From Rhynchosporium graminicola (lineage: Eukaryota > Ascomycota > Leotiomycetes > Helotiales > Ploettnerulaceae), in assembly GCA_900074885.1 (NCBI GenBank), contig FJUW01000035.1:248001-312000 (forward strand): 64,000 bases of DNA. Direction: 5' to 3'. This document shows, in pieces, positions 8,418 through 18,851 of the stretch (positions are counted from its first letter, which is position 1; each line of letters begins with the position of its first letter). A program made the translations under genes and the position numbers. Below the pieces are notes generated by a model that had not been told where the DNA came from, made no database searches, and saw nothing but the letters and a program-made list of their open reading frames with translations.

Positions 8418-10874
8418 ATGTATCCCTCGCCTGATCGTGATACGAGTGTTTCTGACCGCATCTCAGACCTTCAAGCAGGCAAGTATTTGCGCGCCGCTCA
8501 ACGCGTGATGAAAACTTGCATGTGCCTGGATAGAAGCTTACAAGACCTACAGCGGCAAGCAAATCCGCGAAGCAACGCAGTACGAAGATCTCAGTACAGA
8601 TTGACGCGGTCTGCGCCTGTGCCTACACAGACGGCTTATCAAATGAGTCTCTTGGGCAGCTTTTGAACATTGTCACGCGTCCGAACCAGCTCGACCAAAG
8701 CAGTATCGGCAACTTGATACGCAACCTTTATCCTGCAAGCAGAGTTCCCGATGAATATATCATCAAAGTTGTAGGAAGCCTAGGTCATGGACGAGTGAAG
8801 CCTTCATACTCGGCGCAGGCGGCTTTGTTGAAATGGCTGATTATGGTTTACGACGTGCTAGAGAATCAAAAAGTCCTTTCGCAACTCTACAGCCTGCTGT
8901 TCAATCTGCTCGATACATCTGCGATACGGCGAGTGCTCTGATACCATGGTAAATTTTCCAAATGCTAAGACTTCCAGACCACAGCTATGTCACGTGCTGT
9001 CGCTCATCACACGACGTAAACATGTCAGGCCATTCCGGATACAAGCTTTGTGAGCTCTAGTATGCTATACGATTGACATAATCTGACCTCAAAATAGGAT
9101 GGAATTGACGCGGCAAGGCGGAAGTGAGCCCACTTTAATCGGCCTATTAAGAGTTTTCAAAGACTATTATCCAGATGTTATCGTCGGCGAGGTGAACTCT
9201 GGCCGAGCATCTGTTTTTACTGTAGACACCCTCTTAGTACGTCTGATCGTTTTTACTAAGTACCCAATAGCATCAAAATCCAGAATGGCGCCAACGACTG
9301 GGCGAGATTCAGGACCTGTACGTCCAGAGGACAAAGGACGGTCTTCCAAATGGACAGAAAACTTTTAAAGTCACCCGTCAGGTCAGCTCTAGAGGCAGGA
9401 ATGCGTCTGTGTTACCCGAAGTATACACCTCTCGCGCTCATGAGACTTCGGTGACCTTAGAGGAGATTGAGAATGTTCACGACTTCATCCAAAAACTCGA
9501 AAGAATAGAGCCACCGAACCAGCTGGTTGCTGTCATCAACGACCCACTTCTACAGAAGTTTCTTCAGCTTCGCTCGAGCGAGAGTCACTCGAAACGTGTG
9601 GACAATTGGTTGATGGCATTCTTCGAGGATCAACTGCAGTCAACGTCAAATGCTGGAGAACGTCAGATACTAGATATGCTAGATTCCGTCCTTGGATACA
9701 CACGCCATACCAAGGTCAGACACCTTCTCTTCATTAGACTCTAACGAGAGAGAGTTAACATTCCATCCAGACACTTCCTGTATCATGCCTGTCATACCTA
9801 AAATCTATGATACCAACCTGGAATGGTGTCGCTGGACGGAGAGTAGTTCTCGCTCTGCTCGCATATACGCCAATCGTATCTTGGGATGGTCAGTCTTGCC
9901 TGAAAGTTTGGATACCCTTGCTGATTGTGATAGACTTGTACTCGTCCACATTCCAACCACTCGAAGAAGCACTTCTCGACGACGGCACAAACAATTCTCA
10001 ACTCGCTCTCCTGGCATTCTACAAAACCGTTCTCGACCAATGGACTGTCTTCCTCCTCTCCCAAACGCAACCTCACCCCACTCGTTCAGCCACTACAACC
10101 ATCATCAATCTAACAAACCACGCCTCCGCTCTCGCCCTAACAATAATTCAAAACAACAACACTATCTCCGCCCACTCCTCAGTCCTCTCTTTCTACGAAA
10201 CAACCGCCTCGCTCATCACCCACCCACTTCTCAAGCCGACCGTGCGCATCGCAATCCCCCCAGCAGAAATAGTATACAGTCTTCTCTTTACCACTTCTCT
10301 CAGCACCGTCAGTCGCCTCTGCGCCATCCTCGCTCTTCACAAAAAAGCTTTCGAGCTCGCCATGACGCCCAAAGCAACTCATGCCTCCGAACCAGAAGCA
10401 CAATCCTACCCAAAAGACTACGTCAATAATTTCAACGGCTATCTAATGGACGTATGCAACTGTTTCTGGCGCTCGCGCGCATTCAACACCACAGACCCGA
10501 ACGCACTCGGCTGTCTCCTTCCTCCGTCCACCATACAGACGCTAGAGAAATACATCTCCAGCCTCGATACGAATATTTCCCTCCCTAATCTCTTCAGTGT
10601 CTCATACTCGCCAGTCTTTTCTCGCCTTGCTATAAAGTATGTGAGAGAGCTGGAAGATAGTTCTGAAGAGCAGATTGAGAGGAGACATGCCGGGCCCGTG
10701 ACGCAGACTTCGCTGAAGCAACTGGAGAAAGATGGGGGGTTAAGTCTGCCGTGGGCCGATTACAGGTTGGGCGTTTTGGAGTATTTGGAGTGCCAGGGGG
10801 TGGATGGGGTGGGGGAGTTGATGTTTAATACTATGAAGCATTTGATGACTGCTAGGGAGAAGGCTAAAGCTTGA
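8418..10874 (+). CDS. mis6: Mis6/CENP-I inner kinetochore protein
   Basis: Seven exons: 8418-8482, 8545-8928, 8978-9049, 9098-9221, 9271-9714, 9771-9888, 9934-10874 (2148 nt, 715 residues). Diagnostic blocks are SIGNLIRNLYPASRVPDEY, QAALLKWLIMVYDVLE, LITRRKHVRPFRIQALMELT and GLLRVFKDYYPDVIVGE, all characteristic of the Mis6/CENP-I family of helical-repeat proteins. Family members are near 670-760 residues, so the gene is complete. The product is a constitutive centromere-network subunit that helps load CENP-A nucleosomes and recruits outer kinetochore parts in the nucleus. Intron 2 (8929-8977) starts GCGAGT, so it is a GC-AG intron: only this junction gives TSAIRPQLCHVLSLITRRK. Exon 1 is short and its start (MYPSPDRD) is the least certain part; the frame is open upstream to 8337. 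Confidence 0.9.
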
Positions 10875-11938
10875 GATATATTTCGGCCAAGTTTCTTCAA
10901 ATCGAGGTCGGAGTTCTCCGCAGTCACTAGGAGGAACTATTTTCTTTTCAGGATGAAGGGATGTCAAAAGTTTTTCTGTGGCTATACCGGCAGGGTTGCT
11001 GAAGAACTTGAGAAGAGCCTTAAGAGCCTTTCATTTACCACGTATGATACCCAGCTCATTTAAGACTCGTCTTATGCAATTTCATTGAAGACACAACTAG
11101 AAGCATAGTATGGATCAAGGATCTCTTATAAATCTTGACTGCTTCGCCTGGGATTAAGACACGGCTCGAATAATATTTCGTGACTTCCAGTATGATGCAA
11201 GTAAAGTGGTCTTAGCTATTTTCATGACCATCAATCTTGCGACCCCTGTCCTGTCGCAATTTTGAATACCATCCGAGCAAACGTCCTACATCATTTTGAT
11301 ATTCCGTAAAGGGATTCGAAGCGATGTACTGAAATACTCTTCGTGACTTTAAGTGTCTGATAAAGAAATACACTGTAGTACTTTTTGTGACCTTTTGAGT
11401 CTGCATCGGGTTGGATGTCCTATGATTAGAAATCTCCTGACTTCAAAACTGGTTTTCGAATACTGCTCGGAGATTCGGAGAAATGTCAAAAATCCTTCTT
11501 CTTGTGATACTGACACCTGAAGGCATTAGAAATTGGGAATGTGAGATATAGAACCGTTCGACTAGCTATCTACAAGAATTGTCACCGAATGTTATCTCAA
11601 ATAGTCTTGTCGTATTAAACATTAAGTGGCATGTAAGGCTGCCTGGTACCAAACGCAAATCGCATGCCTTTGTTACAACACTAAGTGATTTCTGCCATGC
11701 CTTGGCCTCCCATCCGACACCCAGCCCAAAAACGCCAAAGCATATTTACACACACCAATCTCCATACAACTCCCCATCCCCATCAACACAATGCTGCTCT
11801 AAAGCTCGCATACATTCTTCCGCCCCTCCAGATCTCGTCTCGTCTCCCCCGCTCCTTCAAATGCCTTGACATGCTCCAAGTCCCTCACTGTTGCATCAAT
11901 CCACTAATAGTCCAATCCTTTCTCTCTTCATATCATCT
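10875..11938. other. Intergenic between convergent genes, nothing recognised
   Basis: 3' flanks of mis6 and of the minus-strand sphingolipid gene. Short plus-strand frames at 11579-12101 overlap the antisense of the latter and are proline/serine noise. No repeat or RNA gene seen. Confidence 0.45.
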
Positions 11939-12529
11939 CTATAACTCCTTCCCAGCACCCAAAATCGTCTGCCCAGCACTCCTCACCCCACTGCCCGCCG
12001 CCACCACGCTCTCCCTAACCTTCTCTCCCATCACCTTGCTGGTCGGACTTTCTATCACCGACTGTACAGCCATTGTAGCGTGTTCGAGATCGCCGTTGTA
12101 GTAGAACCAGGCGCGGTTAGTCAGGAAGGCGATGTGTTGCGGGAGGTAGAGCGTCATGGCGATGATTATCATGCTGAAGAAGAGGAAGAGGAACGAATCT
12201 GTTGACGAGGGCTTACATTAGCACACAACAATAAAATCTTGTATGAATGCAAATGGTTGTCATCTGAGATCGATTCCCTCTGCATCAGATGGGACGGCCG
12301 AGAGGAAAGGAGAAGCAGGTCAAGCGCATGCGACGGGTCTGCTGCAGATGGGATCTGGGGGCATGACTTACTGAAGATGAATTTCTCGGTCGGCGTCAAC
12401 ATGTATAGAGAGAATGTAACCTAATGTGATTAATACAGCACAACACATAGCCTGTTCGGAGGGATTGATTACTTCGTATTGGTATCTCTTCCTCTGTAGC
12501 CAGCGGAATGTCGATGCGAACATGGCCAT
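11939..12529 (-). CDS. Serine palmitoyltransferase small-subunit-like membrane protein
   Basis: Three exons: 12529-12473, 12420-12372, 12198-11939, with introns 12421-12472 (52 nt) and 12199-12371 (173 nt); 121 residues. The spliced N-terminus reads FRWLQRKRYQYEVTFSLYML followed by TPTEKFIFNSFLFLFFSMII. This is the layout of SPT small-subunit-like proteins: a short amphipathic segment with an aromatic YQYE motif, the TPTEK turn, then one transmembrane helix (residues ~31-55). Such proteins bind the Lcb1/Lcb2 serine palmitoyltransferase in the ER and raise its activity at the first step of sphingolipid synthesis. The C-terminal ~65 residues are less conserved. It is divergently placed to the release-factor gene at 12797 with 267 bp between the ATGs. 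The assignment rests on motif memory. Confidence 0.75.
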
Positions 12530-12796
12530 GGTTTCTTTTGATGTTTATAGGATTCGAAATACAGGAAATATTGGTGGACTGGAGCAAAGTGATTGATGAG
12601 TAGTTGAAGGTAATTTGCAAACAAACAGCGCGCAAGGGTACGTCTTTGAATTCGAGATTATTTCAAGACTGATGTCTCCAGATAAACCCCCCCGAAGATC
12701 TTGGCACGCCATCGGCGAAAGTCCATGTCCGTTCCGTTGCACCTCGTCGTCACCATTCATCTTCCACATCACTCAAACGGTATCACACCATGTACG
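12530..12796. promoter_or_regulatory. Short bidirectional promoter
   Basis: Only 267 bases separate the two divergent start codons. No TATA box, so this is probably a shared housekeeping-type promoter. Confidence 0.4.
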
Positions 12797-13388
12797 ATGC
12801 TACGAGGCGGCCTCTCCTGTATCGCAAAGGGCAGGCCTATCCTTGAAAGTCTCCCTCTCACAAGACATGTACAAAAGCCAACTGTAGGTGTGCGAAATAT
12901 CACATCAACAGCGCCAGCATGCGCAAAGAAGATGCCCGATCGACCGGGGCCTATAGATGAAAGTGAAATCACGGAAGCGTTTCTAAAAGGCAGTGGGCCC
13001 GGTGGGCAGAAGATCGTGAGTAAGACCCTACCCAAATGCAAACAGTATGTTGGGTGCTAATCTGTCATAGAACAAAACCTCTTCAGCCGTCCAACTCAAG
13101 CACCTCCCTACCGGCCTCGTCCTCAAAGTCCAAGCTACACGATCACGCACCCAGAACAGGAAAATCGCGAGACAGATGTTGGCGGAGAGGGTAGAGGAGA
13201 TCGAGAAAGGGAAGGAGAGTCGGGTTGCGGTGGTGGCGGAGACGAAGAAGAAGAGGAAGAGTAGTGCGGTGAAGAAGAGTAAGAGGAAGTATAGAGCACT
13301 GGATGTGGCGAGGAGGGACGAAGTTGAGGAGGAGGGCGGTGACGGGAAAAAGGAGGACGGTGGGAGGACGGGGGAGGAAGAGAAGTAG
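12797..13388 (+). CDS. Mitochondrial GGQ release-factor-like protein (Rso55/MTRFR type)
   Basis: Exons 12797-13015 and 13071-13388, intron 13016-13070 (GTGAGT...GTCATAG), 178 residues. The domain GSGPGGQKINKTSSAVQLKH (residues ~66-85) is the class-I release factor peptidyl-hydrolase core with GGQ at 69-71, followed by TGLVLKVQATRSRTQNRKIA. There is no stop-codon recognition domain. The C-terminus is very basic (TKKKRKSSAVKKSKRKYR), as in the short C12orf65/Rso55 rescue factors that free stalled mitoribosomes. The N-terminus (MLRGGLSCIAKGRPILESLP) is a plausible mitochondrial presequence. The intron falls exactly after GGQKI, and without it the domain is cut. The start at 12797 is chosen over an upstream in-frame ATG at 12701 because of this presequence. 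Confidence 0.88.
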
Positions 13389-13708
13389 TCCAAGTTGAGC
13401 TTCACAGCAGTAGAAGAGACTGAATGTTCAGACCACTGTCGACTTCAATGCAACTATTATCAAATCGTTTGATTCTCCCAAGATGAACATGTACAGTCTC
13501 AAGAGTACTTAGTTGCCACTATGTAATGTATTTGCGTCTTTACCTCTATTATTAAACGTGTCTAGATGGAAACTCCATGCCAGCATAAGACCTAACAAAA
13601 TCGGAGAGAAGATCAATGACACATTCCAAAACCAAGATCTAGCAGCGAACCAAAGCTTGAAGACCTCGAGCTGAATTGCATGAGCTGTAATTCTCGGAAA
13701 TTACCCGC
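13389..13708. other. Intergenic between convergent genes
   Basis: 3' ends of the release-factor gene and the magnesium transporter gene face each other here. Nothing else seen. Confidence 0.5.
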
Positions 13709-15653
13709 TTAGATGTATCTCATTCTCCGTGCTATAGCGAGAGATAGCAGTGTAAAGAGAACCAAGAATCCCAGAATTCCAAAGAAAGGTCCCAGGCTAT
13801 CAGAATTCTTCCACGGAACAGCCACATTCATTCCAAAAAGTCCACAGACCAAATTGAGAGGAACAAGAATCGATGCAAGCATGGTGATCTTGCTAAGCAC
13901 TTTGTTGGAGTTGTTGCCTTGCTCGATGTTTTCAATGGACAGCTGGGCGAGGTAATTGCTGTGAGATCTGGAAAGCATTTTCTCGAAATGTGCCAAATTG
14001 CTCATCATAGTGACGACGTGATCCTGGATGTCGCCCAAGTAGAGCCCGATGTCCATGCGAGGAGTGACGCGGTAATTGGCATTACAGCGCTTTGTGAATC
14101 CACGAAGAACATCTGCTTTACCACCCAGCAACTTCATGAGTCCCATTACGTTCTTTCGTGTCATACCAATCCTACGAAGGAAAGTTTTCATGTCGTCGTT
14201 ACGGGAGATGAAGACTTCATCTTCGATAACATCAGCCACACGCTCAATCTCGTTGATGATTGGAGCGAAAGAATCGACAATATTATCACTTAGATAGAGT
14301 CAGCAAAGTAGAAAAGGAAATCAGGCAGTCTAGAGAGGCTTACATTAGAGCATAACAAATCCAGTCGGAGCTCAGAGCCACGTAGTCCTTGAGCTTGGTG
14401 ATTCTTTGCCGAACCTCAGCAGCATGAGGGTTTGGAGAGAAGCTGAAGCTGAGAGTACCCTCGCGGAACACAACGACGTAGATATTGAAGGGCTCGTAGT
14501 CTTGTCCGCCATTTTCCTCTTCCACTACATGGAAGGAACGGAAGCAGGAGAAATAGTATGACTGAAATAGCTCAATCTTCTCACGAGCCTCCTGGGTCAG
14601 AATATCCTCGATTGTCAAAGGATGAACACCAAATGCTCGGCAAATTGTAGTAATCTCCTCTTTAGTAGCACTGTTGATGTTCAACCACCAAACACCATCT
14701 TCATCATCGGTGATAGGAGGCAACGTGAAAAGATTACGGACGCTCTCCCCAGGCAAAACGAGATCACCAAAATCTGCAGCATGGATTGTTGACTCGGCCA
14801 AGGTTGAAAAGAACTCAAAACGATTCTCCAAACGTTGTGGCTCAGCATGTTTTTCGTCGAAGTCCGCCCCAGCAGTCTTGCCGCTCAATGCGGAAGATCC
14901 ACCAGAAGGTGCTTGAACAATGTCACCATCAGATGTGACAATAGTGGGGTCTCCAGTCTTCTGAGCGCGAAGATCATGGAATATGCGAGCCTGTGGCTGA
15001 CCAAGAGGAGCCGTTCTCTCACGGGTCTCTTCCTCGTCAATGAATTCCTGAAGCAGCTCGAAATTGATGTTGAGGGAACTCTTCTCCCCAACAGGATGGA
15101 GCGGGAAACAAACATCTTCTTCAGCGGTATGGCGTGAGCCGGCAACGCTGATATTATCATTGTCATTTGTATATCTCCTGCTTCGAAGGCTGCGTCGGCT
15201 TCGGCGGCTATCACGCGAAAGTGATCGATGGATGTCATGTTCCTCGCATCGTCGGCCATCATTAGCTACTTCATCCCTTTCCATTCGTCTCGCTTCAGCA
15301 AAGGCCTTGACAGAACTTGGTGGAGAGACTGATCTGGGGTCTAGTGTAGTGACTGTCCCGCGACGACTGCGGCCAGATGGAGCTCTCAAACGAGACGGAG
15401 GAAATCCTGTGGCGTCTCCATCCTCAACAGCCTCCTCGAAGTCTCTTGTAATGGTTGGTGAAAATCCTTGGTTGACAAGAGCAAGATCCGGGCCGAGATT
15501 GCGGCGGTAGTTGCTGTGCATTGTATCAACAGTACCACGTCTGGAGCGTGGCTTCTGAACAGAGGAACTATGGCGCCTATGGTCATCCAACTCTGGCACC
15601 GGAGTGCTGTAGCCAGAGTTATTGGTGCTAACACTGCTCTCGTGGTCAGACAT
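13709..15653 (-). CDS. mnr2: CorA-family magnesium transporter (Mnr2/Alr type)
   Basis: Exons 15653-14344 and 14288-13709, intron 14289-14343 (55 nt, GCTGAC branch), 629 residues. The first ~230 residues are a Ser/Arg-rich, poorly conserved cytosolic tail. The CorA domain follows with LTIEDILTQEAREKIELFQS and long helices. Near the end are two transmembrane helices (ILVPLNLVCGLF and FFGILGFLVLFTLLSLAIA) with the signature GMN at 589-591 closing the first. The GMN loop is the Mg2+ selectivity mouth, and the protein works as a pentameric channel. The long hydrophilic N-terminus and overall size match yeast Alr1/Alr2/Mnr2. Mnr2 (vacuolar) rather than Alr (plasma membrane) is a guess from the sequence style. 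Confidence 0.88.
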
Positions 15654-16875
15654 CGTGCCGCTTCTGGTCTTCTAGAGTATTTATGGATTGTTTTCGAATG
15701 CTGACGCGAGCCGAGCAATGTGATCGCTCCTGGGATCCTCTTGAATACCTGTTTCTTCAAGCCCCTCCTAGGTCTATAAGGCAGGCAATGATTGCCCACC
15801 GCGTGTTGGCGTCAATTTGATGGCCTTGTTGCACAGGAGGTCCTGTACAGATTTGCAGTTCTTGAGCCTTCCGGCTGACTTCTCCTCCAATATATGATGG
15901 ATAGTTGGTCAAGGGATGTAGTCGTTGCCGTTGTAGACCAGTTATGGAGGTTTATATCCGCTGTAGGCCCAGGCTTTTGGACCAAGAAGCGGGAGGATGA
16001 AGCAAACCGAGTAGTGATTGAATCCCGCCAACTTGAAGGATTATATGGTGATGGGGGCTTTAGATGGTGTTGTTGAGAGCTCGAAAGGAGCGCTGGTAGA
16101 TCTGCTGTTCCAACAGAGAGTATTGTGTGTGGGAGTTGGGTTGGGAGTCGAAGATTTGGAAACTTGCTGGAAGGTTTCCTGCGCCTTGAGCAGACTTCTC
16201 TAGTATATGTCGGAGTGCAATGAGCTCGACGCTAAGTTTGCTGTGGTACGTCGGGCTATGACGTGCCAAGTACGATGGTATTGAATACACAAAGGCCGCA
16301 GCCGTGATTCACAGGAAAGTTCTCTGCTATGCGCGGGAGTGACTGGTTGAAAGAGATCTCGAAATGTGACAGATAGATGTGTAGAAATGGTTTGAGGAAT
16401 CTCAATCCGTTGATATTTGTGTAGTGGAAAGGAAAGGAGGGGACAAGCAGGAGAAGAAGAAGGGAGGGGAGGCAAGAATCTGGTCGGCTAGCAGAGACTA
16501 CCAAACTAGCCTTGCACATGCTGGGCGATTGGGTCCTGATGGCCCCCCCCCCGCTCTGAAGATGAGGCTACAACTGGCCACAAGCTTGTATCAGGAAAAG
16601 TTATGAGACCGAACTTTGAGATGTGTTCGTTACTTATACCTCAGGTAACGCTGCCTGAGTGTATACACTAGCTTTCTGATTCTCAAAATCCGTCTTTTCA
16701 TGTGTCCATGCGGCAATTTGTTTCGTGTATTTGTGAATTGCGATATTTGCGATATCCCTCATCCGTCACGTGGCTCAGTACACTTCAGCCTTGCCTAGCA
16801 AGCGTTCGGGACACCTTGGCCAACTTCTAACCCTTACAGCAAACAGTAAGAACGAAAATCTGAATTCAACACATT
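15654..16875. other. Divergent upstream region of mnr2 and spc1
   Basis: 1.2 kb without a convincing gene. It probably contains the long 5' leader of mnr2. A C10 tract lies near 16542-16551. Short frames here are not protein-like. Confidence 0.45.
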
Positions 16876-17336
16876 ATGGCAGACCAAATTCTTGATCAAG
16901 TGCGCGAACTTGCGGAGGGTCAAATTGACGTATGATCCATGGTATTGTGTTTAATGCTTATTGCTAATAGTACGAAGTTCGAAGGGCAACGTCTAGCTGA
17001 ATATCTAACTACTGCATTGCTTGTGAGTCCCATTGCACCCTCACCAAGACTCAGAGCTAATACGGATCTCACAGGCTATCTTTGGGGTAAGGGCAGCTGT
17101 GCTCAAACGTGTAATTCGAATCTGACCAAGTCCAGGCGATTGCTTTCATCACCGGCTATCTCCAGCAAGATATTAAACGCGCTCTCCTCATCGGCCTCGG
17201 AGGCACCGCAGCTACGTTCTTGCTCGTCGTACCGCCCTGGCCATTCTTCAACCGCCATCCAGTCAAGTGGTTGTCCGTCGGTGGCAAGGAACCGAAGTCG
17301 CAGGGTATTATTGTTGATGGACAGATTGTGGGTTGA
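16876..17336 (+). CDS. spc1: Signal peptidase complex subunit 1 (Spc1/SPC12)
   Basis: Four exons: 16876-16929, 16978-17022, 17075-17086, 17136-17336; 103 residues. The third exon has only 12 nt (Ala-Ile-Phe-Gly). Introns are 48, 52 and 49 nt with good GT and AG ends. The protein reads MADQILDQVRELAEGQIDFE, GQRLAEYLTTALLAIFGAIA, then a hairpin between two transmembrane segments (ALLAIFGAIAFITGYL and ALLIGLGGTAATFLLVV) and PPWPFFNRHPVKWLSVGGKE. These are the hallmarks of SPC12, the small two-pass ER subunit that sits beside the catalytic Sec11 and sharpens selection of signal peptides. The length matches family members (~95-105 residues). No single open frame covers it because of the tiny exons. 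Confidence 0.93.
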
Positions 17337-17619
17337 GTGTAAGAAATGGATCAGGCATGGGCAACCGGCCGATAAGTTATGGGAAGATATATCGCAAAAA
17401 TGAATATTGGGTTCGCCATGCAACAGCTTTTGTCCCGAAAGCTATGGGATCTATTCCATAAGAACGCCGTTATCAGAAGAAAAATCATCCATGGGCCCAT
17501 TATGTATCGAAGGACATACTGCAGAGAGTATCTACAGTTCCGTCTATGGATCCTTCGTAATCCATATGTCTCCAATTTTCATCATCATATCATCATTCCT
17601 CCCGGCCTCTTGCAGAAAC

Positions 17620-18150
17620 TTAACGACCGTACTTCTGGAACTCCCAATCTCTATTGTCCAACGGACAAACTTGACGTGTTTTCAGCCAACGGGAGATGCA
17701 ATGGAAATGGAAAGCATGCTGTGTATGATGATCAGCTGTTTGTCCAAAGGTTGGAGTAATAAATGGACTTGCATTGCAGATTCCCCATGCAACAGTACAT
17801 TCTTCACTGGTGGCAGAAGCTTGGTTGGCTTGACATTCGATGCCTAGATTCATTAGAGGGCAGCGCATGAAGAGACATGACCATAAGACTTACAAAGATC
17901 CATAATGTGGTTTCTGCAGATGGCGCAGTTGTCGACGACAATATCCCAAGCCCAAAGAGCCACGGCAGACCACTTCAAAACATTAGTCCTCTCTATAGTG
18001 AGTGGTGTAAATGGATGTGCCGACCTTCTTGACTTCGAAGCGCTTCTTGCCTTCTGGCCCTCCATCAGCAGCTTCGCCTTTCGCCTTGCTAACCCCCTTC
18101 TTGGGTACAACTGATCCGGAAGGAGCGTCGGTCATATCTACATCCGCCAT
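17620..18150 (-). CDS. hrt1: RING-box protein Rbx1/Hrt1 (cullin-RING ligase)
   Basis: Exons 18150-18025, 17972-17894, 17843-17773, 17718-17620; 124 residues. The spliced protein reads [80 protein letters not shown], near-identical to Rbx1 of other eukaryotes. All zinc ligands are present (C58, C61, C69/C72 insert, the CNHAFHFHC block, CPLD). It bridges cullins to E2 enzymes and is the RING and neddylation partner of SCF and related ligases. Introns 1 and 2 are GT-AG (52 and 50 nt). Intron 3 (17719-17772, 54 nt) begins GCAAGT and ends ACACAG, a GC-AG intron that is in frame and stop-free. Without its removal, 18 alien residues would split the zinc-binding CNHAFHFHC. Convergent with spc1. Confidence 0.95.
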
Positions 18151-18851
18151 GGATTTCTATGTATATCGTGAATCCTGGACGGTGGTGCAGAACATGGGGT
18201 AGAGAAGATGAAGTTTGGCGGGGTTAGCTCGTTGTTGATCGCGGAATCCAGGCTCGGGTTGGTCGTTGGGATCGAGCGGTGCGGCGTGTGTAGAATACGT
18301 GACTCCTGTGAAGTAGAGAAGGTCGTGTCAGAGTAAGTCTTGGAATTTTCCTTTCAGTTGAGAGGCGAGGGCGAGGCTACCAGCTAGCACAAGCAAGCAG
18401 GTCGGGCTTTGGTGAAGCTGCGGGCATATGAGCTTTGGTGAGATGGATGTTTCTACGGCAAGCGAGAAGACCAGCGGCGCAGAAATCTTGGGCTCAGGTC
18501 AGGTCAGGCTCGAATAACTGAATGCCTCGACCGACGACCTTCTTCCATCAATCCCTCTCCACAAAGTATCATCTCAAAGATACATCCTAGAACAATGAAC
18601 AGAACAATCTCAACTATTTACTCGAACTCAACACAAAGCCACCCACTATACTGCACCACAACACAGCCATCCTCGAGCACTTGGCCTCCACCTCCCTAAA
18701 GGTCAGAATAAAAACATCGATACTTGACTTCACCAATAACCGATCGTCACATAAATACACACGCCTGCATCGCCCAGCGAGCTCGGAACATTGCTATTGT
18801 TTTTTCCATCGTGCTCCTACTACGGCCGCTTATTTATAGGCCATCGAAACC
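18151..18851. other. Divergent promoter region hrt1 / proline-rich protein gene
   Basis: 700 bases without a supported gene. A repeated AGGTCAGGTCAGG lies near 18498. The plus-strand side is a CA/CT-rich leader. Confidence 0.45.

Noticed and set aside
9692..10429. Arg/Ser/Pro-rich 245-codon frame
   Set aside because: Out-of-frame shadow of the last Mis6 exons.
16930..16977. Alternative acceptor CTAATAG at 16970 in spc1
   Set aside because: Gives a frame that stops after nine codons; the acceptor at 16977 restores the family sequence.
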